NCBI RefSeq assembly: GCF_039543225.1 | Contig: NZ_BAABJI010000002.1 | Coordinates: 2,170,001-2,234,000, forward strand | Length of the DNA: 64,000 nucleotides | Direction of reading: 5' to 3' | DNA from: Mucilaginibacter defluvii | GTDB lineage: Bacteria > Bacteroidota > Bacteroidia > Sphingobacteriales > Sphingobacteriaceae | Part shown: one piece after another, positions 1-8,436 of the stretch | Position numbering within the stretch: position 1 is the stretch's first letter | Layout: each line of letters begins with the position of its first letter | Notes under the pieces: generated by a model | What the model saw: only the letters and a program-made list of their open reading frames with translations | Database searches by the model: none | What the model was told of the DNA's origin: nothing | Program-made: the position numbers and the translations under genes

Positions 1-1958
1 CCGGTTTTCGGGTCGGCGGTGATGATGTATTTAGTGTTCAGCATATCCAGCACATCAGAGTTAATGCTTTTGCTAAACTGGTTATTCATCAGCTCATCAA
101 AACGGCGCAAACGCGCAGAATGGAAACCGCCCACCGTTTTGTGGAAATATGATGCGTATGAATCACTAAATGGCAGAGATAGGCTCAAATCCATTACCCT
201 ATAATAAGTGGTATCGCGAGAAATAATGTTATCCACTTCGCGTGCCTTGTAAATATTATCGTAGTCTGATTTGTCCCTAAAATTCCGCTCATTCAGGTAA
301 CGTTTATCAACCGTCCACATGTCAGCCATTATTACCGCTACAAAGGCAAAGGCCAGCACTGTAGTATTCAACTTGCCTTTGATATATGCCCAAAGTATAC
401 CGAAGGTTATGAGTATAAAGATCAGTGAGCGGATGGCATCTGTTTTGGCAAGCGATATCCTATCCTGCACCAGGGCCGAGGCCACGGTATTAGCCATTCC
501 ATTATCGCCGCCAAAGGCTTGTGCCAGGCTGCTGATCAGCGTTTCGTGATTGCTTGATTTAAAGCTGAAGAAAATATCCGGGGCTACAGCCATAATCAGG
601 CAGATGCCGCCGGTAATGTAAAGCGCTATTTTAAGTTTGTTGAATAGCGGTTTTTTATCCTGAGCGGTTACGAGTTCGTTTATAGCCAGGAAAGCCAGTA
701 TCGGGAAGCATAAGCTGGCAATAACCAGTATCGACTCCACCGCGCGGAACTTGTTGTACAGCGGGAAGTAATCAAAAAATATATCAGAGAAGCCGATTAG
801 GTTTTTACCGTATGACAGCAGGATGCTTAACAGGGTAGCGCCCACTATCCACCACTTAATGCGGTTTTTAACCACCAGCAAACCGAATACGAACAGGAAG
901 CACACAATGGCGCCGAAATACCAGGGGCCTGCTGTACCCGGCTTGTCACCCCAGTAAACGGGCAATTGCTGCGCAAAGCCTTGCGCCTGCCCGGCATCAA
1001 CACCTTTCTCGGTAAGCGTTTTAACTACTTTTGAATCCTCACCGAGCGGGGTATGGTCGCCGCCGCCGTAGGCATTTGGTACCAGAAAGGTAATAATCTC
1101 GCTAACGCCCTGGCTCCAGTTGTAGGCATAACCCTTATCCAGACCATGATCGGCCTCGCTACCATCGTTTTTGGCTGTAAGATTTGCTTTACCGCGTATA
1201 GTATATTGGCTATATTCATAAGTAGTCCACAAAGTACCGGCGTTAATTAGTATGGCCAGTACAAACGAGGCAGCCAAAACCCCTATTGATTTGAGGAACG
1301 GCCTGGTTTGTTTTGCTTTAATGGCATGATAGGCCTCGATTGCTACCAATATCACCAGCGACAGCATCAGGTAATACGTCATCTGTACGTGGTTTGAGCG
1401 TACTTCCATCGCCATAAAAAATGCCGTAATAACGCCGCCCCACAAATATTTTCCGCGCAAAACAAGCAGTATACCCGCCAACAGCGGTGCAAAGAACGCT
1501 ATGGCATAGGCCTGGTTAGCGTGCCCGGCCATTATATAAATAAAATTGTACGATGAAAAAGCGAAGGCAATAGCACCAGCCGCAGCCATAATCGGCTTGA
1601 AGCGCAATACACTGAACAGCAGGTAACCTCCCAGCAGGTACAGCAACACCGTATCTACCGGGTTAGGAAATACCGTTTTAAGCACGTTTATAACGTGTGT
1701 GGTAATATTTGATGCGTAAGGCGCCCAAATTTGGTATGAGGGCATACCGCCAAACATCTGGTTGGTCCATAAAGGGGCATGACCGGTTTTTTCTTTTACA
1801 GCCATTATCTCCCGCTGCATGGCCTGCGCCTGCGACACATCGCCCTGGTAAAGCATTTTGCCCTGTACCAGCGGACTAAAGAAATAGGCAAACGAGATAA
1901 CTAAGAAAGCTGCTATTACAGCCAAATGCACGCCATTGCGCTTAAACCAGTTGTTCAT
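1..1958 (-). CDS. YfhO-family polytopic membrane protein (3' end outside window)
   Basis: The reading frame is open from the ATG at 1956-1958 down to base 1, so about 652 residues are seen and the C-terminus is missing. The protein starts MNNWFKRNGVHLAVIAAFL and holds many hydrophobic segments separated by short loops. The first large external loop contains PLWTNQMFGGMPSYQIW, and the later soluble part has DTTYYRVMDLSLPFSDSYAS. Both resemble the Bacteroidota YfhO-like family, which is related to GT-C type glycosyltransferases. By family knowledge it would act in the inner membrane, possibly on surface polysaccharide or lipid-linked sugars; the substrate is unknown. It lies downstream of two small membrane genes on the same strand and may be co-transcribed with them. 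Confidence 0.8.
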   Translation of the reverse strand, partial: MNNWFKRNGVHLAVIAAFLVISFAYFFSPLVQGKMLYQGDVSQAQAMQREIMAVKEKTGHAPLWTNQMFGGMPSYQIWAPYASNITTHVINVLKTVFPNPVDTVLLYLLGGYLLFSVLRFKPIMAAAGAIAFAFSSYNFIYIMAGHANQAYAIAFFAPLLAGILLVLRGKYLWGGVITAFFMAMEVRSNHVQMTYYLMLSLVILVAIEAYHAIKAKQTRPFLKSIGVLAASFVLAILINAGTLWTTYEYSQYTIRGKANLTAKNDGSEADHGLDKGYAYNWSQGVSEIITFLVPNAYGGGDHTPLGEDSKVVKTLTEKGVDAGQAQGFAQQLPVYWGDKPGTAGPWYFGAIVCFLFVFGLLVVKNRIKWWIVGATLLSILLSYGKNLIGFSDIFFDYFPLYNKFRAVESILVIASLCFPILAFLAINELVTAQDKKPLFNKLKIALYITGGICLIMAVAPDIFFSFKSSNHETLISSLAQAFGGDNGMANTVASALVQDRISLAKTDAIRSLIFILITFGILWAYIKGKLNTTVLAFAFVAVIMADMWTVDKRYLNERNFRDKSDYDNIYKAREVDNIISRDTTYYRVMDLSLSLPFSDSYASYFHKTVGGFHSARLRRFDELMNNQFSKSINSDVLDMLNTKYIITADPKT

Positions 1959-2036
1959 CAATATAGTTTAAATGAGTATGAATGCTCAAAAATAAAAATT
2001 TGACCCGGATTGTAAATTAAAGTTAGAAACGAATGT

Positions 2037-2333
2037 TTAACAAGTGGTTGCCCTGGTACGGAACAGAAAAAACAATGCCACCATCACAATTAAGCTTACT
2101 ACGTAAGCTATGATGCGCACCCGATCAAGCTCCTCGAGGTTACGGCGGATAATATAAAAATTGTACAAGGCCAGGCAGCCTAATACCACCCAAAAAAATG
2201 AATTTATTTTGCTGCACATAGCGAATACCTGCACAGATACAGCGAACACTATAAAGTTTACAATAATGAGCATAACCGTTTCGGGCGTATTGTTATGCTG
2301 GGGGCGACGCTTAAACAGCTGCTCTGGTACCAT
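2037..2333 (-). CDS. small membrane protein, unknown function
   Basis: A 98-residue protein with about three hydrophobic stretches: roughly residues 20-39 (VMLIIVNFIVFAVSVQVFAM), 45-60 (FFWVVLGCLALYNFYI) and 73-91. A charged cytoplasmic-type loop (RRNLEELDRVR) lies between the second and third. I do not recognise the family. It begins 3 bases after the stop of the upstream DUF4834 gene and is followed by the YfhO-like gene on the same strand, which suggests a three-gene transcript with a membrane-associated role. The tight spacing and membrane topology support a real gene; function is not inferred. Confidence 0.65.
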   Translation of the reverse strand: MVPEQLFKRRPQHNNTPETVMLIIVNFIVFAVSVQVFAMCSKINSFFWVVLGCLALYNFYIIRRNLEELDRVRIIAYVVSLIVMVALFFLFRTRATTC

Positions 2334-2336
2334 AAG

Positions 2337-2594
2337 CTATTTTACTTCCTCGTAGCTTACGTATTCGCCTTCGCTGTCGGGCACTGATGAACGCTTTTCG
2401 TGCGGAACATAGTCAACCCGGATGCTGCCCTCAGGTTTACGCGGAGGTTGCTGTTGCTGCTGATACTGGCTGTTAGCCTGTTGCTGTGCTTTGTTAAGGA
2501 TACTTTTAAAAAACATAGGCAACAGCAAACGCGCTATCAAACGAACGGCGTACAATACTGCAATGGCTATGAATAAGAAACGTAATAATCCCAT
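2337..2594 (-). CDS. DUF4834-type small membrane-anchored protein
   Basis: An 85-residue protein with an N-terminal membrane anchor (LLRFLFIAIAVLYAVRLIAR), then a glutamine-rich linker, then the conserved tail containing GEYVSYEEVK. This arrangement of one anchor, a Q-rich spacer and a short acidic C-terminal motif is typical of the DUF4834 family found in Bacteroidota. Function is unknown. It is the first gene of a close-packed minus-strand group with the 98-residue membrane protein and the YfhO-like gene. About 90 bases of non-coding sequence lie upstream, so the promoter probably sits between 2595 and 2683. Confidence 0.75.
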   Translation of the reverse strand: MGLLRFLFIAIAVLYAVRLIARLLLPMFFKSILNKAQQQANSQYQQQQQPPRKPEGSIRVDYVPHEKRSSVPDSEGEYVSYEEVK

Positions 2595-2683
2595 GAGAAT
2601 TAATATTGGCGTACAAATATAATTTAATAACGCTAAAAATGTTTGGTTATGATTGAAGGCAGGTTTTTGACATTGCAGTGAGT

Positions 2684-3103
2684 TTATGCTCTTTTGTAAA
2701 CGACACTATACTTCTTTCTCGAAAAGCTGCTTTGTACTTTTCCTTTATAGATGATTCCGTGTGAAGATACGTCATAGACCCGCCCACTTTTAAAAAACAA
2801 TTTTAAAGGATAAAGCCGATAATTTTGAGGTTGGATATTGTGTAAGTCGGTAGCCTTGATGGTATCAGAAGCTGCGATCAATTTTAAAAAGATAGTATCA
2901 TTTTTCACTGACCATTTTCCCGATGACCAACGATACGCCATGTGAACGTGGCGACTATATGAGTAGGAGGAATCGGCACGAATTTCTATTTTCTCGCCAA
3001 TCTGATTTTTATATATCCCGATGTATTTTTTGTTTGTTTGCCCGCTGGCTATATTGCCAAATAACATTAGCATACACATACTAACCAAAGGCCAACTACC
3101 CAT
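2684..3103 (-). CDS. secreted small protein, paralogue of the next gene
   Basis: About 139 residues when the ATG at 3101-3103 (MGSWPLVSMCMLMLFG) is taken as start. That choice gives a signal peptide ending near NIASGQ and places the start 1 base after the upstream stop; a longer in-frame start at 3148 would overlap the upstream gene. The mature part has GIYKNQIGEKIEIRADSSY followed by WSSGKWSVKNDTIFLKL. The same pattern appears in the neighbouring protein, so the two are tandem duplicates. The family was not recognised; the beta-rich, tryptophan- and glycine-containing sequence suggests a small periplasmic or surface beta-barrel-like fold. Function unknown. Confidence 0.6.
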   Translation of the reverse strand: MGSWPLVSMCMLMLFGNIASGQTNKKYIGIYKNQIGEKIEIRADSSYSYSRHVHMAYRWSSGKWSVKNDTIFLKLIAASDTIKATDLHNIQPQNYRLYPLKLFFKSGRVYDVSSHGIIYKGKVQSSFSRKKYSVVYKRA

Positions 3104-3104
3104 A

Positions 3105-3611
3105 TTAATCTTTTGTGTAATAAGTGTATTTTCTAATCCCAGTTGCATTATTCAAACTTTTCCTTTTGAAAGGATTTCCTTTAAGATCAATCGTATACAA
3201 TCGTCCTTGTGAAATATATAGCTTTTGTGGATTTGGTAGATAATTTTGCCGTTTACCGGTATTTGCTGTTACAGTCCCATCATATCTTTCCTGCATTTTC
3301 GGTATAGGTTCATCGGCCTTCGCCTTATCATAATGCATAAAGGCTCCGTTTTTATTATAAACCTTTACGGTATCATAAACCGGTATCATTGTTAGGAAAA
3401 TGGTATCATTATTTACCGACCACTTGCCAGATGACCAGGTTGAAATCATATCAAACCGATAAGTATATAAAAAGGTTGAATCAGATCTAAGCTCTATCTT
3501 GCTACCATGCCCATCGTTATAAATACCATTATACACTTTAGATGATTGTGCTTTAGCAAAACTCACTATCAACACCAATGCAATTATCAATGACCAACGC
3601 CTAATGACCAC
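3105..3611 (-). CDS. secreted small protein, paralogue of the previous gene
   Basis: 168 residues with a clear signal peptide (RRWSLIIALVLIVSFAKAQ). The mature region shows GIYNDGHGSKIELRSDSTF and WSSGKWSVNNDTIFLTM, matching the downstream paralogue, but a longer insertion (around KADEPIPKMQERYDGTV) separates the conserved core from the C-terminal LYISQGRLYTIDLKG segment. It is encoded just 3 bases after the uvrB stop, on the same strand, so uvrB read-through could express it. Function is unknown; the pair may come from recent local duplication followed by divergence. Confidence 0.65.
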   Translation of the reverse strand: MVIRRWSLIIALVLIVSFAKAQSSKVYNGIYNDGHGSKIELRSDSTFLYTYRFDMISTWSSGKWSVNNDTIFLTMIPVYDTVKVYNKNGAFMHYDKAKADEPIPKMQERYDGTVTANTGKRQNYLPNPQKLYISQGRLYTIDLKGNPFKRKSLNNATGIRKYTYYTKD

Positions 3612-3614
3612 TGG

Positions 3615-5648
3615 CTATTTCCCCCCAAACCTTTCTTCCATCATTTTCTCCAGGGCGAACATTTCGTCGCGCAGCTTGGCGGCTAATAAAAAGTCCATGT
3701 TCTTGGCGGCGGCAAGCATGTCCTTGCGGGTATTGTCGATTGATTTTTTAAGATCGGGCTTGCTCATGTATTGTACTATCGGGTCGGCAGCCAGGCTAAC
3801 GGTGTCCTGTTCCACATAAGCTTTCTGCACCCCACCCTTAAAGTCGACCACCGAAGTTTGCTCAATAATGGCTTCTTTTGATTTACCTACCGTGCGCGGT
3901 ACAATACCATGCTCTGTGTTATAGGCTATTTGCTTTTCGCGGCGGCGATTGGTTTCATCCATTGTGATCTGCATGGAGTCGGTAATGGTATCGGCATACA
4001 TAATTACCCGGCCACGGTCATTACGCGCGGCACGGCCAATGGTTTGTATCAGCGAACGCTCCGATCGCAGGAAACCTTCCTTATCCGCATCCAGAATAGC
4101 CACCAACGATACTTCGGGTAAATCCAAACCCTCACGCAATAAGTTGATACCGATCAATACATCAAACTCACCCAGGCGCAGGCCGCGAAGTATTTCCACG
4201 CGTTCAAGCGTTTTAACTTCGGAGTGTATATAGCGGCATTTGATGCCGAGTTTATCCATGTATTTTGCCAATTCCTCGGCCATGCGTTTGGTAAGCGTGG
4301 TAACCAGCACACGGTCGCCTTTCTTTATGGTTTGATCAACTTCTTCCAGCAGATCATCCACCTGGTTGATGATCGGGCGTATATCAATCACCGGGTCAAG
4401 CAAACCTGTCGGGCGTATCACCTGCTCCACCACCACGCCTTCCGATTTTTCGAGTTCGTAATCGCCCGGCGTAGCGCTTACATATATGGTCTGTGGTGCC
4501 AATCTTTCAAACTCCTGGAAGTTTAGCGGACGGTTATCCATGGCCGCAGGCAGGCGGAAGCCATAATCAACAAGCGATACTTTACGCGAACGGTCACCAC
4601 CATACATGGCACGTATCTGCGGTACGGTAACGTGGCTTTCATCGATCACCATCAGGTAATCATCCGGAAAATAATCCAGCAAGCAGAATGGCCTTGCACC
4701 GGGCTGGCGGCCATCAAAAAAGCGCGAATAATTCTCGATACCTGAGCAGTAACCCAGCTCACGTATCATCTCCAGGTCGTAATTCACCCTTTCCTCGAGG
4801 CGCTTTGCCTCTAAAAAGCGACCATCATCTATAAACTGTTTCTTACGGGTTTCAAGTTCCTCCTGTATGGCCCATACCGATTGCTGAAAGCGTTCGCGCG
4901 GGGCAACGTACAGGTTGGCTGGGTACAATACCATGTGCGTCATCTTCTCGATGGTTTTCCCGGTGGTGATATCAAAAGTACTTAACTCCTCAATATCATC
5001 CCCGAAAAACGAAACACGATAAGCATGATCCATATAGGCCGGAAAAATATCAACCACATCACCCTTTACCCTGAAGGTACCACGCTTAAAATCGGCCGTG
5101 GTGCGGGCATACAATATTTCTACCAAACGATGCAAAAACGCATTACGACTGATGCGCGTACCCACCGCGAACTTAAATACTGAATTGGCAAAATCCTCCG
5201 GGTTACCCATACCGTAAATGCACGATATGGATGATACCACAATCACATCCCGCCTGCCCGACATTAAGGCCGAGGTAGTGCGCAGACGCAGCTTCTCGAT
5301 CTCGTCGTTTATCTGCAGATCCTTTTCTATATAAGTATTTGTTGTGGGAATAAACGCTTCCGGCTGATAGTAATCATAATACGATACGAAGTAGTTCACC
5401 GCGTTTTCGGGAAAGAACTGCTTAAACTCGCCGTACAATTGCGCGGCAAGGGTTTTATTGTGGCTCAATATCAGCGTAGGGCGTTGCGTTTGGGCGATAA
5501 CATTGGCTACGGTAAACGTTTTACCCGAACCGGTAACACCCAGCAGGGTTTGGTACTGATCGCCGTTGTTAACACCTTCAACCAGTTGTTTTATAGCTGT
5601 AGGCTGATCGCCCGTAGGTTGATATTCAGAGGTAAGTTTAAAATCCAT
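3615..5648 (-). CDS. uvrB: excinuclease ABC subunit B
   Basis: 677 residues, the usual UvrB length. UvrB is the damage-verification helicase of nucleotide excision repair; it is loaded on DNA by UvrA and then recruits UvrC. Seen in order: the N-terminal EYQPTGDQPTAI motif, Walker A GVTGSGKT (about residues 38-45), the YYDYYQPEAFIP beta-hairpin that inserts between strands, the Walker B region with DESH, the SATPG motif, the helicase C-terminal block INLLREGLDLPEVSLVAILD, QTIGRAARN, and a C-terminal UVR motif (LRDEMFALEKMMEERFGGK) that contacts UvrC. The start MDFKLTSEYQPTGDQPT fits the family. It is complete and intact. Confidence 0.98.
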   Translation of the reverse strand: MDFKLTSEYQPTGDQPTAIKQLVEGVNNGDQYQTLLGVTGSGKTFTVANVIAQTQRPTLILSHNKTLAAQLYGEFKQFFPENAVNYFVSYYDYYQPEAFIPTTNTYIEKDLQINDEIEKLRLRTTSALMSGRRDVIVVSSISCIYGMGNPEDFANSVFKFAVGTRISRNAFLHRLVEILYARTTADFKRGTFRVKGDVVDIFPAYMDHAYRVSFFGDDIEELSTFDITTGKTIEKMTHMVLYPANLYVAPRERFQQSVWAIQEELETRKKQFIDDGRFLEAKRLEERVNYDLEMIRELGYCSGIENYSRFFDGRQPGARPFCLLDYFPDDYLMVIDESHVTVPQIRAMYGGDRSRKVSLVDYGFRLPAAMDNRPLNFQEFERLAPQTIYVSATPGDYELEKSEGVVVEQVIRPTGLLDPVIDIRPIINQVDDLLEEVDQTIKKGDRVLVTTLTKRMAEELAKYMDKLGIKCRYIHSEVKTLERVEILRGLRLGEFDVLIGINLLREGLDLPEVSLVAILDADKEGFLRSERSLIQTIGRAARNDRGRVIMYADTITDSMQITMDETNRRREKQIAYNTEHGIVPRTVGKSKEAIIEQTSVVDFKGGVQKAYVEQDTVSLAADPIVQYMSKPDLKKSIDNTRKDMLAAAKNMDFLLAAKLRDEMFALEKMMEERFGGK

Positions 5649-5842
5649 CTATAACAAAAATACGAATAAGTTTAACAGCAAAAAGGCGGGGATGTTGCGT
5701 GGAGCCACAATAACCTTAAAACTTACATTGACTACACATTAACAAACAGTTGTTGGAAAATCCAACCACAAATAACTGAAACCCAATTAGCAATCACGCC
5801 GTTTAACCAGTAACCAATTTACAAACTATACCTATCTATCTT

Positions 5843-7363
5843 ATGAAAAAAGCTTTAAACCTCATGCTCATGCTATGGGCAAGCGCCACTATTCTTCTTT
5901 CCGGATGTAAGAAACAAGAGGCGCCGGTAACCAATCAATCAAACCCTGGTCCGGGCAAAACCACGCACGCCGCGTCACCAATTTTCACAAACGCGCTGCC
6001 CTCTATTGATAATGGCAGCTATTACGACCCCTGGGTTATACACATAGGCGGTTTTTATTACTACTGCGGGTCAGACGGCGGGCGGCTTTACATCACCAAA
6101 TCCGCCACGCTGCAAAGCCTGTTACAGCAAACCAAAACGTATATTTTTACGCCACCGGCAGGTACCGGCTACTCATCAAACCTGTGGGCGCCCGAGTTGC
6201 ATTATCGCGGTGGCCGCTGGTATGTTTACTTTGCCGCCGATAACGGCAATAACGATAATCACCGCATGTATGTGCTTGAGGGCGGCACCAATGCCAGCGA
6301 CCCGCTGGCGGGTGGTTACGCCTATAAAGCCAAACTTACCCCAACTACCGACCGCTGGGCTATTGACGGCCACCCCTTTGATTATAACGGCGAGCAATAT
6401 TTTGTATGGTCGGGCTGGGAAGGTACCACCAACGTTTCGCAATACCTGTACATCGCTAAAATGAGCAACCCCTATACCATAAGTGGCGAGCGGGTTGAAA
6501 TATCGCGCCCGGATTATGCCTGGGAAAAGGTAGGCACACCAACCGTGAACGAAGGGCCTACTTCGCTCATCAGCGGCAGCACCGTAAATATTATTTACTC
6601 AGCCAGCGGCAGCTGGACCAACGACTATTGCCTGGGCCGCATTACCTGCACCAACGGCAATCTGATGGCCAAATCATCATGGGTAAAACAATCAACCGCG
6701 GCATTTTCGCGCTTTGGCAACGTATACGGGCCGGGCCATGCCTCGTTTGTAAAATCGCCCGACAATATTCAGTGGTGGATTGTTTACCACTCCGCCAATT
6801 CAGACGGCTCGGGTTGGGACAGGCGTGTTATGGCACAGCAATTTTCATGGGATGGAGATATCCCCTACTTCGGCATTCCGATTGAAAAAGGTATACCTAT
6901 TCCGTCGCCGTCTATAGGTTCGGCGTACGCCATGCCTATTGCTAACGGCACTTATCGCATTAAATCAAAAGTAACCTCGCAATGTGTTGATGTACCCAGC
7001 GGCAGCAATACCCCGGGATTGCAAATACAGCAATACACGGATAACGGCAACATCGCACAGAAATGGGTATTTACCAGCCTGGGGAATGGCTATTACAAGA
7101 TCAAATCGGCCGCATCCAACCTGTGCCTTGATAATGCCGGCGGATCGTTATCGGCAGGCAACATCATGATACAATGGACAGATAACAACAACATAGCCCA
7201 GCAATGGCGTGTGCAGGATATGGGCAACGGCTACTTTAAGCTCATCAATCGCCGCAGCCTGTTTGCGCTTAATGTACCGCAAAGTAACCAAACGCCCGGC
7301 ACCAAGCTGGAACAATGGTTTGAAAATCAGTACGACGCCGAATTGTGGCAGATAATACCGTAA
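5843..7363 (+). CDS. GH43-family glycoside hydrolase lipoprotein with C-terminal ricin-type lectin domain
   Basis: 506 residues. A lipoprotein signal peptide ends at the lipobox LLSGC (Cys22), so the protein is probably surface- or outer-membrane-anchored. Residues about 50-350 form a five-bladed GH43-type catalytic domain: general base in YDPWVI (Asp62), pKa modulator in WAIDGHPF (Asp175) and general acid in NEGPTS (Glu237). Residues about 360-506 form a ricin B-type beta-trefoil with repeated Q-x-W elements (AQKWVF, AQQWRV, AELWQI) for binding carbohydrate. GH43 enzymes usually cleave alpha-L-arabinofuranosyl or beta-xylosyl linkages; the exact substrate cannot be told. It stands alone, not in a SusC/SusD locus, and a very strong hairpin follows it. 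Confidence 0.9.
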   Translation: MKKALNLMLMLWASATILLSGCKKQEAPVTNQSNPGPGKTTHAASPIFTNALPSIDNGSYYDPWVIHIGGFYYYCGSDGGRLYITKSATLQSLLQQTKTYIFTPPAGTGYSSNLWAPELHYRGGRWYVYFAADNGNNDNHRMYVLEGGTNASDPLAGGYAYKAKLTPTTDRWAIDGHPFDYNGEQYFVWSGWEGTTNVSQYLYIAKMSNPYTISGERVEISRPDYAWEKVGTPTVNEGPTSLISGSTVNIIYSASGSWTNDYCLGRITCTNGNLMAKSSWVKQSTAAFSRFGNVYGPGHASFVKSPDNIQWWIVYHSANSDGSGWDRRVMAQQFSWDGDIPYFGIPIEKGIPIPSPSIGSAYAMPIANGTYRIKSKVTSQCVDVPSGSNTPGLQIQQYTDNGNIAQKWVFTSLGNGYYKIKSAASNLCLDNAGGSLSAGNIMIQWTDNNNIAQQWRVQDMGNGYFKLINRRSLFALNVPQSNQTPGTKLEQWFENQYDAELWQIIP

Positions 7364-7374
7364 CCCACCTGATT

Positions 7375-7429
7375 GACGTATAATACGAAAGCCTTTCGCA
7401 TTAGCAGAAAGGCTTTCGTATTATACGTC
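7375..7429. terminator. perfect 23-bp inverted repeat downstream of the GH43 gene
   Basis: The left arm 7375-7397 (GACGTATAATACGAAAGCCT then TTC) is exactly complementary to the right arm 7407-7429, with a 9-base loop. It begins 12 bases after the GH43 stop and lies in a gap towards the convergent gene at 7464-7745. A T-run is lacking, so it may be a bidirectional terminator, an mRNA-stabilising hairpin or a mobile palindrome. The perfection of the arms is much greater than needed for a terminator. Confidence 0.6.
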
Positions 7430-7463
7430 GATATTTGAGAACATAAACCATCACAAATTATAC

Positions 7464-7745
7464 TTAACCTACTTTAAGCCGCTCTTCCGGGTTAAGCAAG
7501 CCTTTAAGCAGCAGATAATTTCTCAACAACTCCGCGAAGGTACTTTCAGTCATCACCAGGCGTACTTCTAACGATAGGCCGAGGATGTTGCATACAATTT
7601 CATCAACACGCATTCCGCCGCGTTCATCAATCGTTTCAAGGCATTGGCCATAGCATTTTTTAGCCCGCTCTTCGTTCAATAATTCATTCGGGATAAAGTC
7701 AGGCAGATTATACGTTTCCTTCTTATCGCTCCATTGTACTCTCAT
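7464..7745 (-). CDS. hypothetical protein
   Basis: About 93 residues when started at the ATG 7743-7745 (MRVQWSDKKETYNLPDFIP); a longer in-frame start at 7772 would add nine residues (MYVCKQHYP). The sequence is helical and charged with a C-terminal LLRNYLLLKGLLNPEERLKVG. No signal peptide or membrane segment is visible and no family is recognised. It faces the GH43 gene convergently. Codon use resembles neighbouring core genes. Function unknown. Confidence 0.5.
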   Translation of the reverse strand: MRVQWSDKKETYNLPDFIPNELLNEERAKKCYGQCLETIDERGGMRVDEIVCNILGLSLEVRLVMTESTFAELLRNYLLLKGLLNPEERLKVG

Positions 7746-7984
7746 TGGGTAATGTTGTTTGCATACATACAACCTAAAACCCTGCCAGCTTTAATTAAAG
7801 TGAATTATCAGCGCAATAAGCAAACCTGCATAATTGCGCTTGCTCAAAACGGGGAAGCAAATACACTACATTGCGATACAACCCCAGTGTTTAACCTCAA
7901 ATTCCCCAAACATTCCTCAACCTTAGCTTAATATGCGTTTGGTACAGGTGTTGCATTAGCTTAATCACATTAAAAACAGTTGGT

Positions 7985-8068
7985 ATGTTAGCTTTAATTT
8001 CAGTTTTGGTAATAGCGAATGTGCTGGTGCTTCTGTCAAAGAATCACGTACCGGAGAAAGAGATTTAG
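7985..8068 (+). CDS. possible 27-residue single-pass membrane peptide
   Basis: ATG at 7985 opens MLALISVLVIANVLVLLSKN and ends with a short charged tail (HVPEKEI) before TAG at 8066-8068. The hydrophobic stretch is long enough to cross a membrane once. A good intrinsic terminator follows 22 bases later (8091-8122), which supports a short transcript over this region. There is no homology evidence and no clear ribosome binding site, so this is tentative. The surrounding stretch from 7746 to 8436 holds no other convincing gene. Confidence 0.3.
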   Translation: MLALISVLVIANVLVLLSKNHVPEKEI

Positions 8069-8090
8069 AAGTTGGTTTGTGAGGTGGGCC

Positions 8091-8122
8091 AGCAGGTAGG
8101 TTTTATTGCCTACCTGCTTTTT
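8091..8122 (+). terminator. intrinsic terminator
   Basis: Ten-base arms AGCAGGTAGG (8091-8100) and CCTACCTGCT (8109-8118) enclose an 8-base loop and are followed directly by a T-run. This is a classic rho-independent terminator for plus-strand transcription, probably ending the transcript that contains the 27-residue peptide. Confidence 0.8.
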
Positions 8123-8212
8123 GCTTTATTATTTTGATACCGTTAACCGTTGCATATGGTAGATATTTAGAAGCACGGTTATTATACGATATGACAACCC
8201 CTATTAAACGCA

Positions 8213-8236
8213 AAGAGCCGCATTACAGCGGCTTTT
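8213..8236. terminator. probable intrinsic terminator
   Basis: Arms AGCCGC (8216-8221) and GCGGCT (8228-8233), extended by A/T pairs on each side, with a T-rich tail on the plus strand (TTTTGTGTTTT). It has A-rich sequence upstream, so it may work in both directions. It lies about 200 bases before the acyltransferase start. Confidence 0.55.
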
Positions 8237-8436
8237 GTGTTTTAAATTAATCCTCGCAATATGTATACGCAAGCCTTTTTTAATGGCTGTAGAAATACAA
8301 AATTTGCTTGGCCGGGACAATGCCTTTACATCATAATGAGAGGATATGCAGCAACATTGATACAATACGGAGATGCAACGCTTGTGCATTTATCTATTTT
8401 TACGGGCTGAAATATTGCTAATCCCCCGATTAATAC

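Noticed and set aside
1025..1250. Short open frames on both strands inside the YfhO-like region
   Set aside because: They are shadows of the large minus-strand frame, which is continuous and has membrane-protein composition.
3909..4526. Plus-strand open frames of 70-100 codons within uvrB
   Set aside because: They lie opposite uvrB and have no family features.
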